Of a stretch of 64,000 nucleotides of DNA, positions 56,353 through 64,000 are shown in pieces. Every line of letters starts with the position of its first letter. The stretch's first letter is position 1. The translations under genes and the position numbers were made by a program. Source of the stretch: Clostridiales bacterium. GTDB taxonomy: Bacteria > Bacillota > Clostridia > Saccharofermentanales > Saccharofermentanaceae. The DNA lies in NCBI GenBank assembly GCA_017451265.1, contig JAFSPU010000003.1, positions 62,001 to 126,000 of the forward strand. The letters are read 5' to 3'. The notes beneath the pieces are model-generated. The model searched no databases, was not told where the DNA came from, and was given only the letters and a program-made list of their open reading frames with translations.

Positions 56353-57755
56353 AGTTTTTCAACCTGAGGTCCCTGGGGAGTATCCTTAACGGAATAGCCC
56401 TTGGATGTGATAAGATCTCTGATGCGGTCAGCCTCTGCAAAATCCTTTGCCTTCTTGGCTGCAGCACGCTGCTCAACAAGTTCAGTGATCTCGGAAGGGA
56501 TTCCTTCCTCCTCTTCACTTAAGTCGATACCGAGAACACCCGTGATCTCCATAAGTGTGTCATAAGCATTCTGCAAAGCTTCCTTTGAAGCTGCGCCGGA
56601 AGATACTGCAGTGTTGGCAGCCTTCACGAGACCGAAGATATCGGTGATGGCATCAGCTGTGTTAAGGTCATCATCCATATGGGCGATGAAGCTGTTCTTC
56701 TGTTCCTCGCAAGCCTTGTTAAGATCAGCGTCAGCGCTTCCGTCACCGTTCATTCCGTTATCGAGATTGAACTTAAGGTTAGAAGCACATGTAGAGATTC
56801 TCTGCAAAGAAGTCTGAGCAGATCTTAAAAGCTCGTCAGAGAAATTGATGGGCATGCGGTAATGACCTGTCAGGATGAAGAATCTGATAACAGGATAAGG
56901 GAAATGAGCAACGATGTCTCTGATCGTGAAGAAGTTTCCAAGGGACTTACTCATCTTCTCTCCGTCAACATTTACGAAAGCATTATGCACCCAGTAGTTG
57001 GCAAGTGTGCATCCGTTGGCACACTCAGACTGTGCGATCTCATTCTCGTGGTGCGGGAAGATAAGATCCTGTCCGCCGCCGTGAATATCGATGGTATCAC
57101 CCAAGTGCTTCTTGATCATTGCAGAGCACTCAATGTGCCATCCGGGTCTGCCCTCGCCCCAAGGGGAATCCCATGAAGGTTCACCTTCCTTCTTGAACTT
57201 CCAGATAGCGAAATCCCCGGGATTCTTCTTACCCTCGTAAGAAGCTCCTCTCTCTCCGCCGCCTGCTACGAGCTCATCGAGCTTATAGTGTGAAAGCTTA
57301 CCGTAGTGCTCATCCTTGGAGACGTCATAATAAACCCCGTCACCTTCGATAACATAAGCGATACCCTTGTCATAAAGAGACTGAACGATACCGATGATGG
57401 CATCGATGGATTCAGTTGCACGTGGCTGATATGTAGGTCTTTTACAGTTAAGACCGTCAGCATCAACGTAATACTCTGCAATGTACTTCTCAGCGATGTC
57501 CTTAACCGTTACGCCCTCTTCCTTAGCGCGGTTGATCATCTTGTCGTCGATGTCAGTAAAGTTCTGACAGAACTCAACCTCATAACCTCTGTACTCGAGA
57601 TATCTTCTCAGAGTATCGAATGTTACGAACGGTCTTGCATTTCCGAGGTGGAAATAGTTATAGACCGTAGGTCCGCAAGCATACATCTTAACGTGACCCT
57701 CAGTAATGGGCTTGAAATCTTCCTTGTATCTTGTGAGCGTATTAAACAGCTTCAT
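56349..57755 (-). CDS. cysS: Cysteine-tRNA ligase
   Basis: 468 residues from the ATG at 57755, which shares bases with the cysE stop (TGATG). MYACGPTVYNYFHLGNARPFVTFD has the zinc Cys and HLGN form of HIGH; GWHIECSAM and GGGQDLIFPHHENE provide the other zinc and substrate residues; KMSKSLGNFFTIRDI is KMSKS. It charges tRNA-Cys. Coupling to cysE places cysteine synthesis and use in one operon. Confidence 0.97.
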   Translation of the reverse strand: MKLFNTLTRYKEDFKPITEGHVKMYACGPTVYNYFHLGNARPFVTFDTLRRYLEYRGYEVEFCQNFTDIDDKMINRAKEEGVTVKDIAEKYIAEYYVDADGLNCKRPTYQPRATESIDAIIGIVQSLYDKGIAYVIEGDGVYYDVSKDEHYGKLSHYKLDELVAGGGERGASYEGKKNPGDFAIWKFKKEGEPSWDSPWGEGRPGWHIECSAMIKKHLGDTIDIHGGGQDLIFPHHENEIAQSECANGCTLANYWVHNAFVNVDGEKMSKSLGNFFTIRDIVAHFPYPVIRFFILTGHYRMPINFSDELLRSAQTSLQRISTCASNLKFNLDNGMNGDGSADADLNKACEEQKNSFIAHMDDDLNTADAITDIFGLVKAANTAVSSGAASKEALQNAYDTLMEITGVLGIDLSEEEEGIPSEITELVEQRAAAKKAKDFAEADRIRDLITSKGYSVKDTPQGPQVEKL

Positions 57756-58435
57756 CAAATACCTTCTCCTTCCGTTCCTTGCAGATCAATAATATCCTGA
57801 AACTGCAGATGATATATTCTCTCCTGAAGTTCAGAAACGACCTTGGCGAGTTCCTTTACCTCTGCCTCAGTCGGATCATCCGTAATATAGTGGTCGAGTG
57901 CGACTGCGTGAGACTCTCCTGCTGTCTCGATCTTGACGATCTTACCCGGAACACCTACGACAGTAGAGTTGGCGGGAACATCATGAAGTATTACCGCATT
58001 GGCACCGATGCTGGAGCCGCTTCCGATGGTAACGGGACCTAAGATCTTAGCGCCTGCACCGATAAGAACATTGTCACCGATCGTAGGGTGACGCTTGGCA
58101 CCCTTAACGTGTCCGCGTCCGCCTAAAGTTACACCGTGATAGATCGTACAGTTATCTCCGATAACTGCAGTCTCACCTATAACGATGCCCATACCGTGGT
58201 CGATAAAAAGACCTGAGCCGATAGTAGCTCCGGGATGGATCTCGATACCTGTCTTATGTCTTGCCCTCTGGGAATTCCATCTGGCAAGGAAATACAGCTT
58301 GTGTCTGTAAAAGAAATTACTCACGCGGTGATAAACAAGTGCGTGAAAACCTGAATACAGGAAAATAACGCTCAGTATGTTCCGCGCGGCCGGATCACGC
58401 GTATAAATCTGTCTTGCATCATTAAGCAAACTCAT
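57755..58435 (-). CDS. cysE: Serine O-acetyltransferase
   Basis: 226 residues from the ATG at 58435. The frame is open for 51 more codons upstream, but these fall in a structured non-coding region. The N-terminal helices ([43 protein letters not shown]) precede left-handed hexapeptide repeats ([54 protein letters not shown]) with the catalytic His-Asp pair in [12 protein letters not shown]. The product acetylserine is the cysteine precursor. Short N-terminus, as in Bacillota CysE. Upstream lies the RNA candidate at 58466-58632. Confidence 0.93.
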   Translation of the reverse strand: MSLLNDARQIYTRDPAARNILSVIFLYSGFHALVYHRVSNFFYRHKLYFLARWNSQRARHKTGIEIHPGATIGSGLFIDHGMGIVIGETAVIGDNCTIYHGVTLGGRGHVKGAKRHPTIGDNVLIGAGAKILGPVTIGSGSSIGANAVILHDVPANSTVVGVPGKIVKIETAGESHAVALDHYITDDPTEAEVKELAKVVSELQERIYHLQFQDIIDLQGTEGEGI

Positions 58436-58455
58436 CAAACAACCAATTCCACTTC

Positions 58456-58471
58456 TTTTTTGCGCAAAAAA
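58456..58471. other. TTTTTTGCGCAAAAAA palindrome
   Basis: A perfect 16-base palindrome 20 bases before the cysE start. Its T half also serves as the U run that would end the RNA candidate on the minus strand. Confidence 0.6.
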
Positions 58472-58632
58472 GCCTGATTTGGACGAACCCCGCTTGACCC
58501 CTCGAAATCTCAAGGGCGGTACCCTGCAATCGCTTTCAACAGTCCAACTAAAAAGGCTTTGCCTACGCCGACTGACTCCGGGTTCCAATTAACGTCATGT
58601 AGGTTCAATGTAGAGCCCACCCGCCTCAGGTT
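58466..58632 (-). ncRNA. Candidate ~167-nt structured RNA upstream of cysE
   Basis: This 250-base gap is G+C-rich and protein-free. A minus-strand TATAAT (58644-58639) predicts transcription from A58632. The 5' end AACCTGA (58632-58626) pairs with the 3' TCAGG (58477-58473), and six U follow, so the closing stem doubles as a terminator. Inside are further complementary pairs: GAACC with GGTTC, TTGGAC (about 58545) with GTCCAA (about 58481), and CCCTTGA with TCGAGGG. Some are mutually exclusive, as in a switch. Length and closing stem suit a 6S-type RNA; alternatively it is a cysE leader. The AGGGTACCGCC word recalls a T-box core but lacks the UGGN bulge. Confidence 0.45.
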
Positions 58633-58674
58633 GCTTATATTATATATAATGTGCGCGAATAAATCTACCCGCGT

Positions 58675-58695
58675 GTTATAAGGCTTGCTTATAAC
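58675..58695. repeat. Inverted repeat at the comF stop
   Basis: GTTATAAG and CTTATAAC with a 5-base loop, overlapping the comF stop codon. No U run follows on either strand, so it is more likely an operator for the RNA promoter, or chance, than a terminator. Confidence 0.4.
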
Positions 58696-59420
58696 GACTC
58701 GGCGTCAGGAAGGGCTCTGTTGCCCGCAAGAGCACAGCAAAGGACCTCCGCGGCACCGGCTTCATAGAGAGCCGCGGCAGCCTCATGGAGGGTGTTGCCG
58801 GTAGTGGCCACATCGTCAATGACTATCACCTTAAGCCCCTCGGCCACGAAGGAAGGATCCGCTTTAAAGGCTCCGTTTACATTCATGCTCCTGTGCGCAT
58901 TATCATAGATCTCGGTCTGCCTTAAGGTGTCGCGGGTTCTCACAAGCACATTCTCAAGGCACGGAATGCCGCATATTGCGGCAGCCTGAGACGCGATCAG
59001 CGCTGCCTGATTATAACCTCTCTCCTTAAGTCTTGATGCTGACAGAGGGACAGGAACCACGAGGTCCGCCGTTACGCCGTCCTTCTTCATGAGCGAGCCG
59101 AGCACAGTGCCTGAGAACACCGCAAGTTCAGGGTGCGAGTTAAACTTCATTGCGGGCACCGCCTTCTCGAAGAAGCCCTTGTAAGGAAACGGCAGATACA
59201 GAAGAAGCGACGGGATCGGGTCACCTTCAAAAGGGTCCGTAAGGCACGGGTAAAAGCGACTGTCCACCGCTCCAGGGACGAGCTCGGAGAGGCAGTCAAA
59301 ACAGATGTGGAAGTTTTCCGGCACCTCGAAAGGCACATGCCCGTCAGCATCGGGAAAACGTCCGCACACGCAGCAGTTATGCGGCAGCAGAAGGTCAACG
59401 GCTTCCCTTATCAGGTTCAT
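58689..59420 (-). CDS. comF: ComF-family phosphoribosyltransferase-like protein
   Basis: 243 residues if the ATG at 59420 is used, which has AAGG 7 bases upstream; earlier ATG (59426) and TTG (59441) starts are possible. An N-terminal zinc finger (CCVCGRF...CFDCLSE) is followed by a PRTase domain with KERGYNQAALIASQAA and the PRPP loop VIVIDDVATTGNTLHEAA. ComF is needed for DNA uptake in Bacillus and partners DprA and PriA; this window also encodes DprA and ComM. It overlaps recD2 by 26 bases. Confidence 0.88.
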   Translation of the reverse strand: MNLIREAVDLLLPHNCCVCGRFPDADGHVPFEVPENFHICFDCLSELVPGAVDSRFYPCLTDPFEGDPIPSLLLYLPFPYKGFFEKAVPAMKFNSHPELAVFSGTVLGSLMKKDGVTADLVVPVPLSASRLKERGYNQAALIASQAAAICGIPCLENVLVRTRDTLRQTEIYDNAHRSMNVNGAFKADPSFVAEGLKVIVIDDVATTGNTLHEAAAALYEAGAAEVLCCALAGNRALPDAESL

Positions 59421-61722
59421 CTTCATGCCTTGCCGCGACAAGCGCGAGGAAGTCCTTAAGCGAAGTCTTGCGGGAATAATCCGCCTCCGAAGTAAGCATC
59501 TTGGAAAGCCTGCCGCCGGAGTCGATTATAGTCACCTTATTGCGTCCGCGCGTGACCGCTGTGTAAAGGAGCTTCTTGTTAGAAAGCTTGTAGTTCATGC
59601 TGCCGAGAACGACCGCCACAGAATCGAACTCGCAGCCCTGTGCCTTATGGACCGTCACTGCATATGAGAGCTCAATGTCCGTTAACGTCTTCTTCTCGTA
59701 TCCTATCTTACGGTCACCGTCAAAGAGGAAATCATACTTACCGGTAAGTACGTCGTAGCCTTTAAACTTGCCCATCTCACCGTTAAAAACACCCTTACGG
59801 ATCTCGCCTTCAGAAGGATCGTAATACTCGATGGAATAGTTATTCTTGATCTGCATTATGCTGTCTCCCGGGTAGAGCTTGAGGTCCGCCCTGATATTCA
59901 CAGGCTCATCGGAATCTTCATTATGTCTCTCCTGAAGAACCCCGTTAAGATTCTCGGTTCCCAGAAGATTACGGCGCGTCGGACTTAAGATTACGAAGTC
60001 CGCTTCAGCGTTATCCGAAGAAAGTCCTGTCACATACGGCAGCGCCTCTTCGTCAGTCACAGTCTTGATTATCTCGAAGTCGTCTCCGGGCACGGGGTAC
60101 TCGCCCCTCAGAATCCTTACGGCGTTTGAAGCTATGGAAGAATCCTCTCCCTGCCTGAACACGTACTCAAGCTTCACGCAAGGAACCGCAGGGCACGAGA
60201 TCAGGTCCGCGAGAACATTGCCCGCACCTACCGACGGAAGCTGCTCAGGGTCTCCGACAAGTATCAGGGAAGCTCCTCCCGGCAGCGCATCAAGCAATGC
60301 CTTAAACAGGAAGATATCAATCATGGAGGCCTCGTCAGCTACCACCACGCGGCACTCCAGAGGGTTGTTACGGTTACGCCCGAAGAAGGTCTCGGACTCG
60401 TCGTCATCATCATCTGAAGGTGCACTCATCTCGAGCAGTCTGTGGATGGTATATGCAGTCTCACCTGAAGCCTCCGAAAGCCTCTTGGCGGCTCTTCCTG
60501 TAGGCGCGCAAAATCTGCACGGTATCTTCTCCTTGCGGAAGTGTCTCGCGAGTATCGAAGTGATGGTGGTCTTACCTGTTCCCGGGCCTCCCGTGATGAT
60601 AGAGATTGGAGAGTACATACAAAGCCTGATAGCTTCCGTCTGAAGCTCATTTAGCTCTATACCTTCCTTCTTACCCATAACCGCGATTTGTTTACGCACA
60701 CTGTCCTCATCAGGCACAACACACTTAGCATCAAGAAAGCTCTCTATCTCCTTCTTGATCGAGTACTCGGTTCCAAAGTAAGTACGCAGCGCAAACCTCG
60801 CGCCTTCATCTGTCTCCTCGCAGCCAGCGCACTTGCCGTCAGCGAAACGGTAAATGATGATAAAACGGTCTTCCTTGGCACGCATGAGGCCGTCATGGTA
60901 AAGGCCCTCAAAGATCTCGTCAGGGATCTGACCTCCGGTGTCCTTGCTTAAGATGGACATCACTTTATTCTTCACCTGCTCCGGAAGCAGATATGTATCT
61001 CCTGTTTCCTCGTGAAGTGCAGATAATGCACTTACAGCCGCACCCTCGAACCTCGTTATGCTTAAGGGTTCAGAATGAAGTTTTTTTGCAATCAGATCGC
61101 ATGTTTCGAAGCCTATCCCTGTAACACGCATAAGGATATAGGGATTATCTCTGACCGCTGTAATGCAGTCCTGCCCAAACAGGTCGTAAACCTTGACCGC
61201 ACGCTTGTTGGAAAGGCCGAGCTTACGCAGCTCCAGAAGGAGCCTGTAAAACTGCGTATCCTTCTCTAATTCGCGCGCAATATCGGCGGCCTTCTCTGCT
61301 GTAAGGCCTGTGATATTTTCCGCTACACTGTCCGGATCGTTAATAATGGCATCGATAATCTCACTGCCGTAAATCTCAGCAAGTCTGCCGGCTGTCTTCT
61401 CGCCTATGTCATCCAGGTTATCCTTCAGAAACCCTGCTATAAGAGCGGTGTCATCGTCATCCTCCGACTGCTCTATAATGCGTGCAGAGATCTGCGGCTG
61501 CTCCCTGTAGGACGTAACCTGGCCTGAGACCTTGTAGTTAACGCCTTCCACGATGGAACCTGCGTAATTACCCTTGACGGTGAATCCGCCTTTACAAGCA
61601 AAGATAACAAAACCCGCGCGTTCGAAAATGAGCTTAACGGCAGTTACCAAACAACCGTCAAGCTCTTTTCCAATGTCATCTGTATCTAAACGTTTGATCT
61701 TATCGCCATCAGATGAAGTCAT
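59395..61722 (-). CDS. recD2: RecD2-type ATP-dependent DNA helicase
   Basis: 775 residues. The N-terminal OB-like and helix-hairpin-helix region (KLGLSNKRAVKVYDLFG, RVTGIGFETCDLIA) marks the long RecD2 form that works without RecBC. Helicase motifs: SIITGGPGTGKTTIT (I), VVVADEASMIDIFL (II), LILVGDPEQLPSVGAGNVLADL (III) and AVTVHKAQGCEFDSVAVVL plus YTAVTRGRNKV (V, VI). It unwinds DNA 5' to 3' and helps replication fork repair. It lies 3 bases after metK. Confidence 0.94.
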   Translation of the reverse strand: MTSSDGDKIKRLDTDDIGKELDGCLVTAVKLIFERAGFVIFACKGGFTVKGNYAGSIVEGVNYKVSGQVTSYREQPQISARIIEQSEDDDDTALIAGFLKDNLDDIGEKTAGRLAEIYGSEIIDAIINDPDSVAENITGLTAEKAADIARELEKDTQFYRLLLELRKLGLSNKRAVKVYDLFGQDCITAVRDNPYILMRVTGIGFETCDLIAKKLHSEPLSITRFEGAAVSALSALHEETGDTYLLPEQVKNKVMSILSKDTGGQIPDEIFEGLYHDGLMRAKEDRFIIIYRFADGKCAGCEETDEGARFALRTYFGTEYSIKKEIESFLDAKCVVPDEDSVRKQIAVMGKKEGIELNELQTEAIRLCMYSPISIITGGPGTGKTTITSILARHFRKEKIPCRFCAPTGRAAKRLSEASGETAYTIHRLLEMSAPSDDDDDESETFFGRNRNNPLECRVVVADEASMIDIFLFKALLDALPGGASLILVGDPEQLPSVGAGNVLADLISCPAVPCVKLEYVFRQGEDSSIASNAVRILRGEYPVPGDDFEIIKTVTDEEALPYVTGLSSDNAEADFVILSPTRRNLLGTENLNGVLQERHNEDSDEPVNIRADLKLYPGDSIMQIKNNYSIEYYDPSEGEIRKGVFNGEMGKFKGYDVLTGKYDFLFDGDRKIGYEKKTLTDIELSYAVTVHKAQGCEFDSVAVVLGSMNYKLSNKKLLYTAVTRGRNKVTIIDSGGRLSKMLTSEADYSRKTSLKDFLALVAARHEDEPDKGSR

Positions 61723-61725
61723 CTA

Positions 61726-62916
61726 TCAAAGCTTACTTGCTTCCTCCCTGAACTTATCGACCAGGTCAAGATGCTCCCATGTAAAGTCTGCATCCTCTCT
61801 TCCGAAGTGGCCGTAAGCTGCTGTCTTCTTGTAAATAGGTCTTCTCAGATCGAGATCTCTTATGATGGCAGCGGGACGAAGGTCGCATACCTTGTTGACG
61901 ATCTCGGAAATCTTAGTATCGTCAATAGTTCCTGTTCCGAATGTATCGATCATTACTGATACGGGGCGTGCTACGCCGATGGCATAAGCGATCTGAACCT
62001 CGCACTCCTTGGCAAGGCCGGATGCAACAACGTTCTTGGCAATGTGACGCGCTGCATAAGCGGCACTTCTGTCAACCTTCGTCGGATCCTTACCTGAGAA
62101 GCATCCGCCGCCGTGACGGCCGAATCCGCCGTATGTATCAACGATGATCTTTCTTCCTGTAAGGCCTGTATCACCTGCAGGTCCGCCAAGAACGAAACGT
62201 CCTGTCGGATTGATAAAGATCTTAGTATTTTCATCCATAAGTTCTGCAGGGATAACAGTCTTAATGACCTGCTCCTTAACAAGCTCGTGGATCTGAGCTT
62301 CTGTAGCCTCTTCCTTATGCTGTGTGGAGATAACGACCGTGTCGATCCTCTTGGGCGTGGGGCCGTCATATTCCACAGTTACCTGGCTCTTTCCGTCAGG
62401 ACTTAAGATGCTGTTGGGATCAGCCTTTCTAACCTCAGCAAGCTTCATAGTAAGCTTGTGGGCAAGAGATACAGGAAGCGGCATATACTCGGGCGTATCG
62501 TCATTTGCATAGCCGAACATCATACCCTGGTCTCCGGCACCGATATCAAGCTGTCCCTCACCTCTAGTCTCAAGAGCATCATTAACGCCCTGGGCAATGT
62601 CAGGAGACTGCTCATCGATGGAAGTCATAACCGCACAGGTCTTATAGTCAAAGCTTACATGGCTTCCGTTATAACCGATCTGCTCCAGAGTCTTTCGGGC
62701 TACATCAGGGATATCAACATAAGAATCCGTTGTAATCTCGCCGGCTACTACGATCATGCCTGTAGCAGCGAAAGTCTCGCAGGCAACACGTGCCATGGGA
62801 TCGTTCTCCAGGATCGCATCAAGTACGGCATCGGAGATCTGATCACAGACCTTATCGGGATGTCCTTCTGTAACGGATTCGGAAGTAAACAGCCACTTTC
62901 CATCTTTTTTCTTCAT
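61726..62916 (-). CDS. metK: S-adenosylmethionine synthetase
   Basis: 396 residues from the ATG at 62916 (start [25 protein letters not shown]), which has GAGGT about 8 bases upstream; the open frame extends 34 codons further without support. [38 protein letters not shown] and [12 protein letters not shown] are family motifs. It makes SAM, used by QueA, RlmB and other methylases of the window. No SAM riboswitch is visible upstream; a phased TTTGTCG array lies 134-163 bases before the start. Confidence 0.97.
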   Translation of the reverse strand: MKKKDGKWLFTSESVTEGHPDKVCDQISDAVLDAILENDPMARVACETFAATGMIVVAGEITTDSYVDIPDVARKTLEQIGYNGSHVSFDYKTCAVMTSIDEQSPDIAQGVNDALETRGEGQLDIGAGDQGMMFGYANDDTPEYMPLPVSLAHKLTMKLAEVRKADPNSILSPDGKSQVTVEYDGPTPKRIDTVVISTQHKEEATEAQIHELVKEQVIKTVIPAELMDENTKIFINPTGRFVLGGPAGDTGLTGRKIIVDTYGGFGRHGGGCFSGKDPTKVDRSAAYAARHIAKNVVASGLAKECEVQIAYAIGVARPVSVMIDTFGTGTIDDTKISEIVNKVCDLRPAAIIRDLDLRRPIYKKTAAYGHFGREDADFTWEHLDLVDKFREEASKL

Positions 62917-63049
62917 ATATCTGACCTCACTGTCGTGTTTTTTTCGGTGTTTTATTCTAACATTCTGCGACTGATCGCTCAACAGCCAAAAATGCCGCAA
63001 GCCGACCGTACATCCCATATAAAAACTAATACATTTTTATGGCCGAAAT

Positions 63050-63079
63050 CTTTGTCGTTTTTTGTCGTTTTTTGTCGAC
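63050..63079. repeat. Phased TTTGTCG array between metK and an unknown gene
   Basis: TGTCG occurs at 63053, 63063 and 63073, exactly 10 bases apart, with a decayed fourth copy TTTTGTAG near 63081. All 30 bases match 29038-29009 in reverse complement. The core matches the Spo0A box (TTTGTCGAA) except in the last two bases. Confidence 0.75.
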
Positions 63080-63146
63080 TTTTTGTAGGTAAATTCCTCT
63101 CAGGCCCGATATATCATGGGTTTATCAATTGAAAGGAATCAGGGCT

Positions 63147-64000
63147 ATGACATTCGGAATACTTATCTACGAGAACGATACTTATCTTTATGAACTCATC
63201 AGGGAACGCCTGTCGGCGAAGTACCCGAACGCGTATATCTCACGCGCGGGCTCAAACACTTCATTCGACAGCAGCCTCATAAGCGACATCCGCATTCTCT
63301 ACGATAACAGAGAGTTCTCCCCGCCTGCCGCTGAAGGTCCCTGTGAGCCGGTACCGCTGTTTTACGACAGCGGAAAAGGAATGATGATCATCGACATGAA
63401 GCGCATCTATGAGAGCCTGCCCTGCATAAGCGAAGCATCAGAACAGGCCCACATATCAGAATGCACTGCAGACAGGCTAAGGCTTCTGGTCTCATACGCC
63501 TATATCGATGAACGGGAGAACTTCATAAGAAGTGCCGTTGGCCCTATGACATTCGACTGTATCCATCCGATCAGGATAGACCTTATGTCCGGAATAAGAA
63601 TGCCGACACCGTTTATGCAGGGTTCCACAGGCTCACTTACCAAGCTGCTGCGCTGCTGCGAAGATCGAAGGTTCACCCCTTCGCTTATCACCGAATTCCT
63701 TAACCCGGACAGCAGCGGATTTCTGTCATGCGGAAAGCCGGAGAATGAGGATGATGTGTTTGATATCGGTATCGATACATGTGTGAAGCTGATGGAACAC
63801 TTACGAAAACTGTGTGCAGAAGATGACACCGGCGCACTTGTGGTTGTCGAAGGCTGGAGAGTATCAGAGCTTACCAGGCTTATCGGTTACTGCGACACAC
63901 TGCATCTTCTCCTTCCTGCGAGGATGTGCACTGAAGATACCGGCATGACTAAGGAACTTGGAGTATTCAGAAGGGCGCTTCCTTCCGGAGCTCTTATGAC
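63147..64000 (+). CDS. Unknown protein, partial at the right edge
   Basis: An open frame from the ATG at 63147, with AAAGGA 9 bases upstream, continues to the end: 284 complete codons visible. It begins MTFGILIYENDTYLYELIRERL, like the first strand and helix of a receiver-type or TadZ/CpaE-type alpha/beta domain, and later shows GALVVVEGWRVSELTRLIGYCDTLHLLLPARM, which resembles the late strands of a P-loop-like fold without a visible Walker motif. I cannot name the family. It is the only plus-strand gene here and lies 68 bases from the phased array. Confidence 0.6.
   Translation, partial: MTFGILIYENDTYLYELIRERLSAKYPNAYISRAGSNTSFDSSLISDIRILYDNREFSPPAAEGPCEPVPLFYDSGKGMMIIDMKRIYESLPCISEASEQAHISECTADRLRLLVSYAYIDERENFIRSAVGPMTFDCIHPIRIDLMSGIRMPTPFMQGSTGSLTKLLRCCEDRRFTPSLITEFLNPDSSGFLSCGKPENEDDVFDIGIDTCVKLMEHLRKLCAEDDTGALVVVEGWRVSELTRLIGYCDTLHLLLPARMCTEDTGMTKELGVFRRALPSGALM

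Noticed and set aside
58436-58588. 51-residue N-terminal extension of CysE
   Set aside because: It translates the structured RNA region and shows no protein similarity; the ATG at 58435 gives the usual Bacillota CysE length.
58466-58632. T-box riboswitch for cysE-cysS
   Set aside because: AGGGTACCGCC resembles the T-box core, but the bases that pair with tRNA CCA are missing and no specifier loop could be placed.
62917-63018. 34-residue N-terminal extension of MetK
   Set aside because: The ATG at 62916 has a good ribosome site and starts the conserved sequence; the extension lies in promoter DNA.

Overview
The window looks like chromosomal DNA of an anaerobic member of the Bacillota, class Clostridia. 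I infer this from the gene order cysE-cysS-mrnC-rlmB, the comM-dprA-topA-trmFO run, a membrane pyrophosphatase of the K+-dependent type, recD2, strong AGGAGG-type ribosome binding sites, TTGACA/TATAAT promoters and flavodoxin-type reductases. No phage, plasmid or insertion-sequence gene is visible. Genus cannot be fixed by reading alone.

Layout. 1-3041 (minus): a truncated TIM-barrel isomerase-like gene, a YfcC transporter and a PlsC-like acyltransferase. 3115-8192 (plus): a GAF-ABC ATPase fusion and a giant FtsX-type permease. 8207-9952 (minus): a TetR repressor with two flavin oxidoreductases behind an operator-promoter. 10079-11201: a PD-(D/E)XK nuclease-like gene, then an unusual, very regular array of eight alternating short motifs, then tRNA-Gln. 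11262-18050: UDG, Smr, RsuA, a degenerate J-domain membrane protein, a broken GH3 glycosidase, flavodoxin and a cytidylate-kinase-like protein. 18128-20294 (plus): queA-tgt. 20291-28939 (minus): comM, dprA, interrupted topA, trmFO, a DUF624-like protein, PP2C and a degenerate PP2C. 29097-30188: ychF. 30195-33488: a LacZ-like GH2 protein apparently without its catalytic residues. 33629-41626 (minus): hppA, a small membrane protein and a MoxR-DUF58-VWA cluster. 41727-49892 (minus): fba, a membrane protein, valS, ROK kinase, clpX, tig. 49977-51446: nicotinamidase, tRNA-Arg, tyrosine phosphatase. 51447-58435 (minus): two lipoproteins, rlmB, mrnC, cysS, cysE and, upstream, a candidate structured RNA. 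58689-62916 (minus): comF, recD2, metK. 63147 to the end: a partial unknown gene.

Most of it is housekeeping: translation and tRNA modification (valS, cysS, queA, tgt, trmFO, rsuA, rlmB, mrnC), protein quality control (tig, clpX), DNA uptake and repair (comM, dprA, comF, recD2, udg), cysteine/SAM supply (cysE, metK) and energy (hppA, fba).

The most unusual items are: (1) the array at 10879-11072, where TGGTCCCA and TGGGACCA alternate with a constant 28-base plus-to-minus step and a 52-53 base period, starting 2 bases after the nuclease-like gene; (2) matching 10-base-phased CGACAA arrays at 29001-29038 and 63050-63079 with a Spo0A-box-like core; (3) three in-frame stops within 36 bases of topA and one in a GH3 gene, all explicable as G-to-T changes in glutamate codons; (4) four start codons lying 6-7 bases after a -10 box, suggesting leaderless mRNAs; (5) a candidate ~167-nt structured RNA upstream of cysE. 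All calls come from reading the sequence; no database search or folding program was run.
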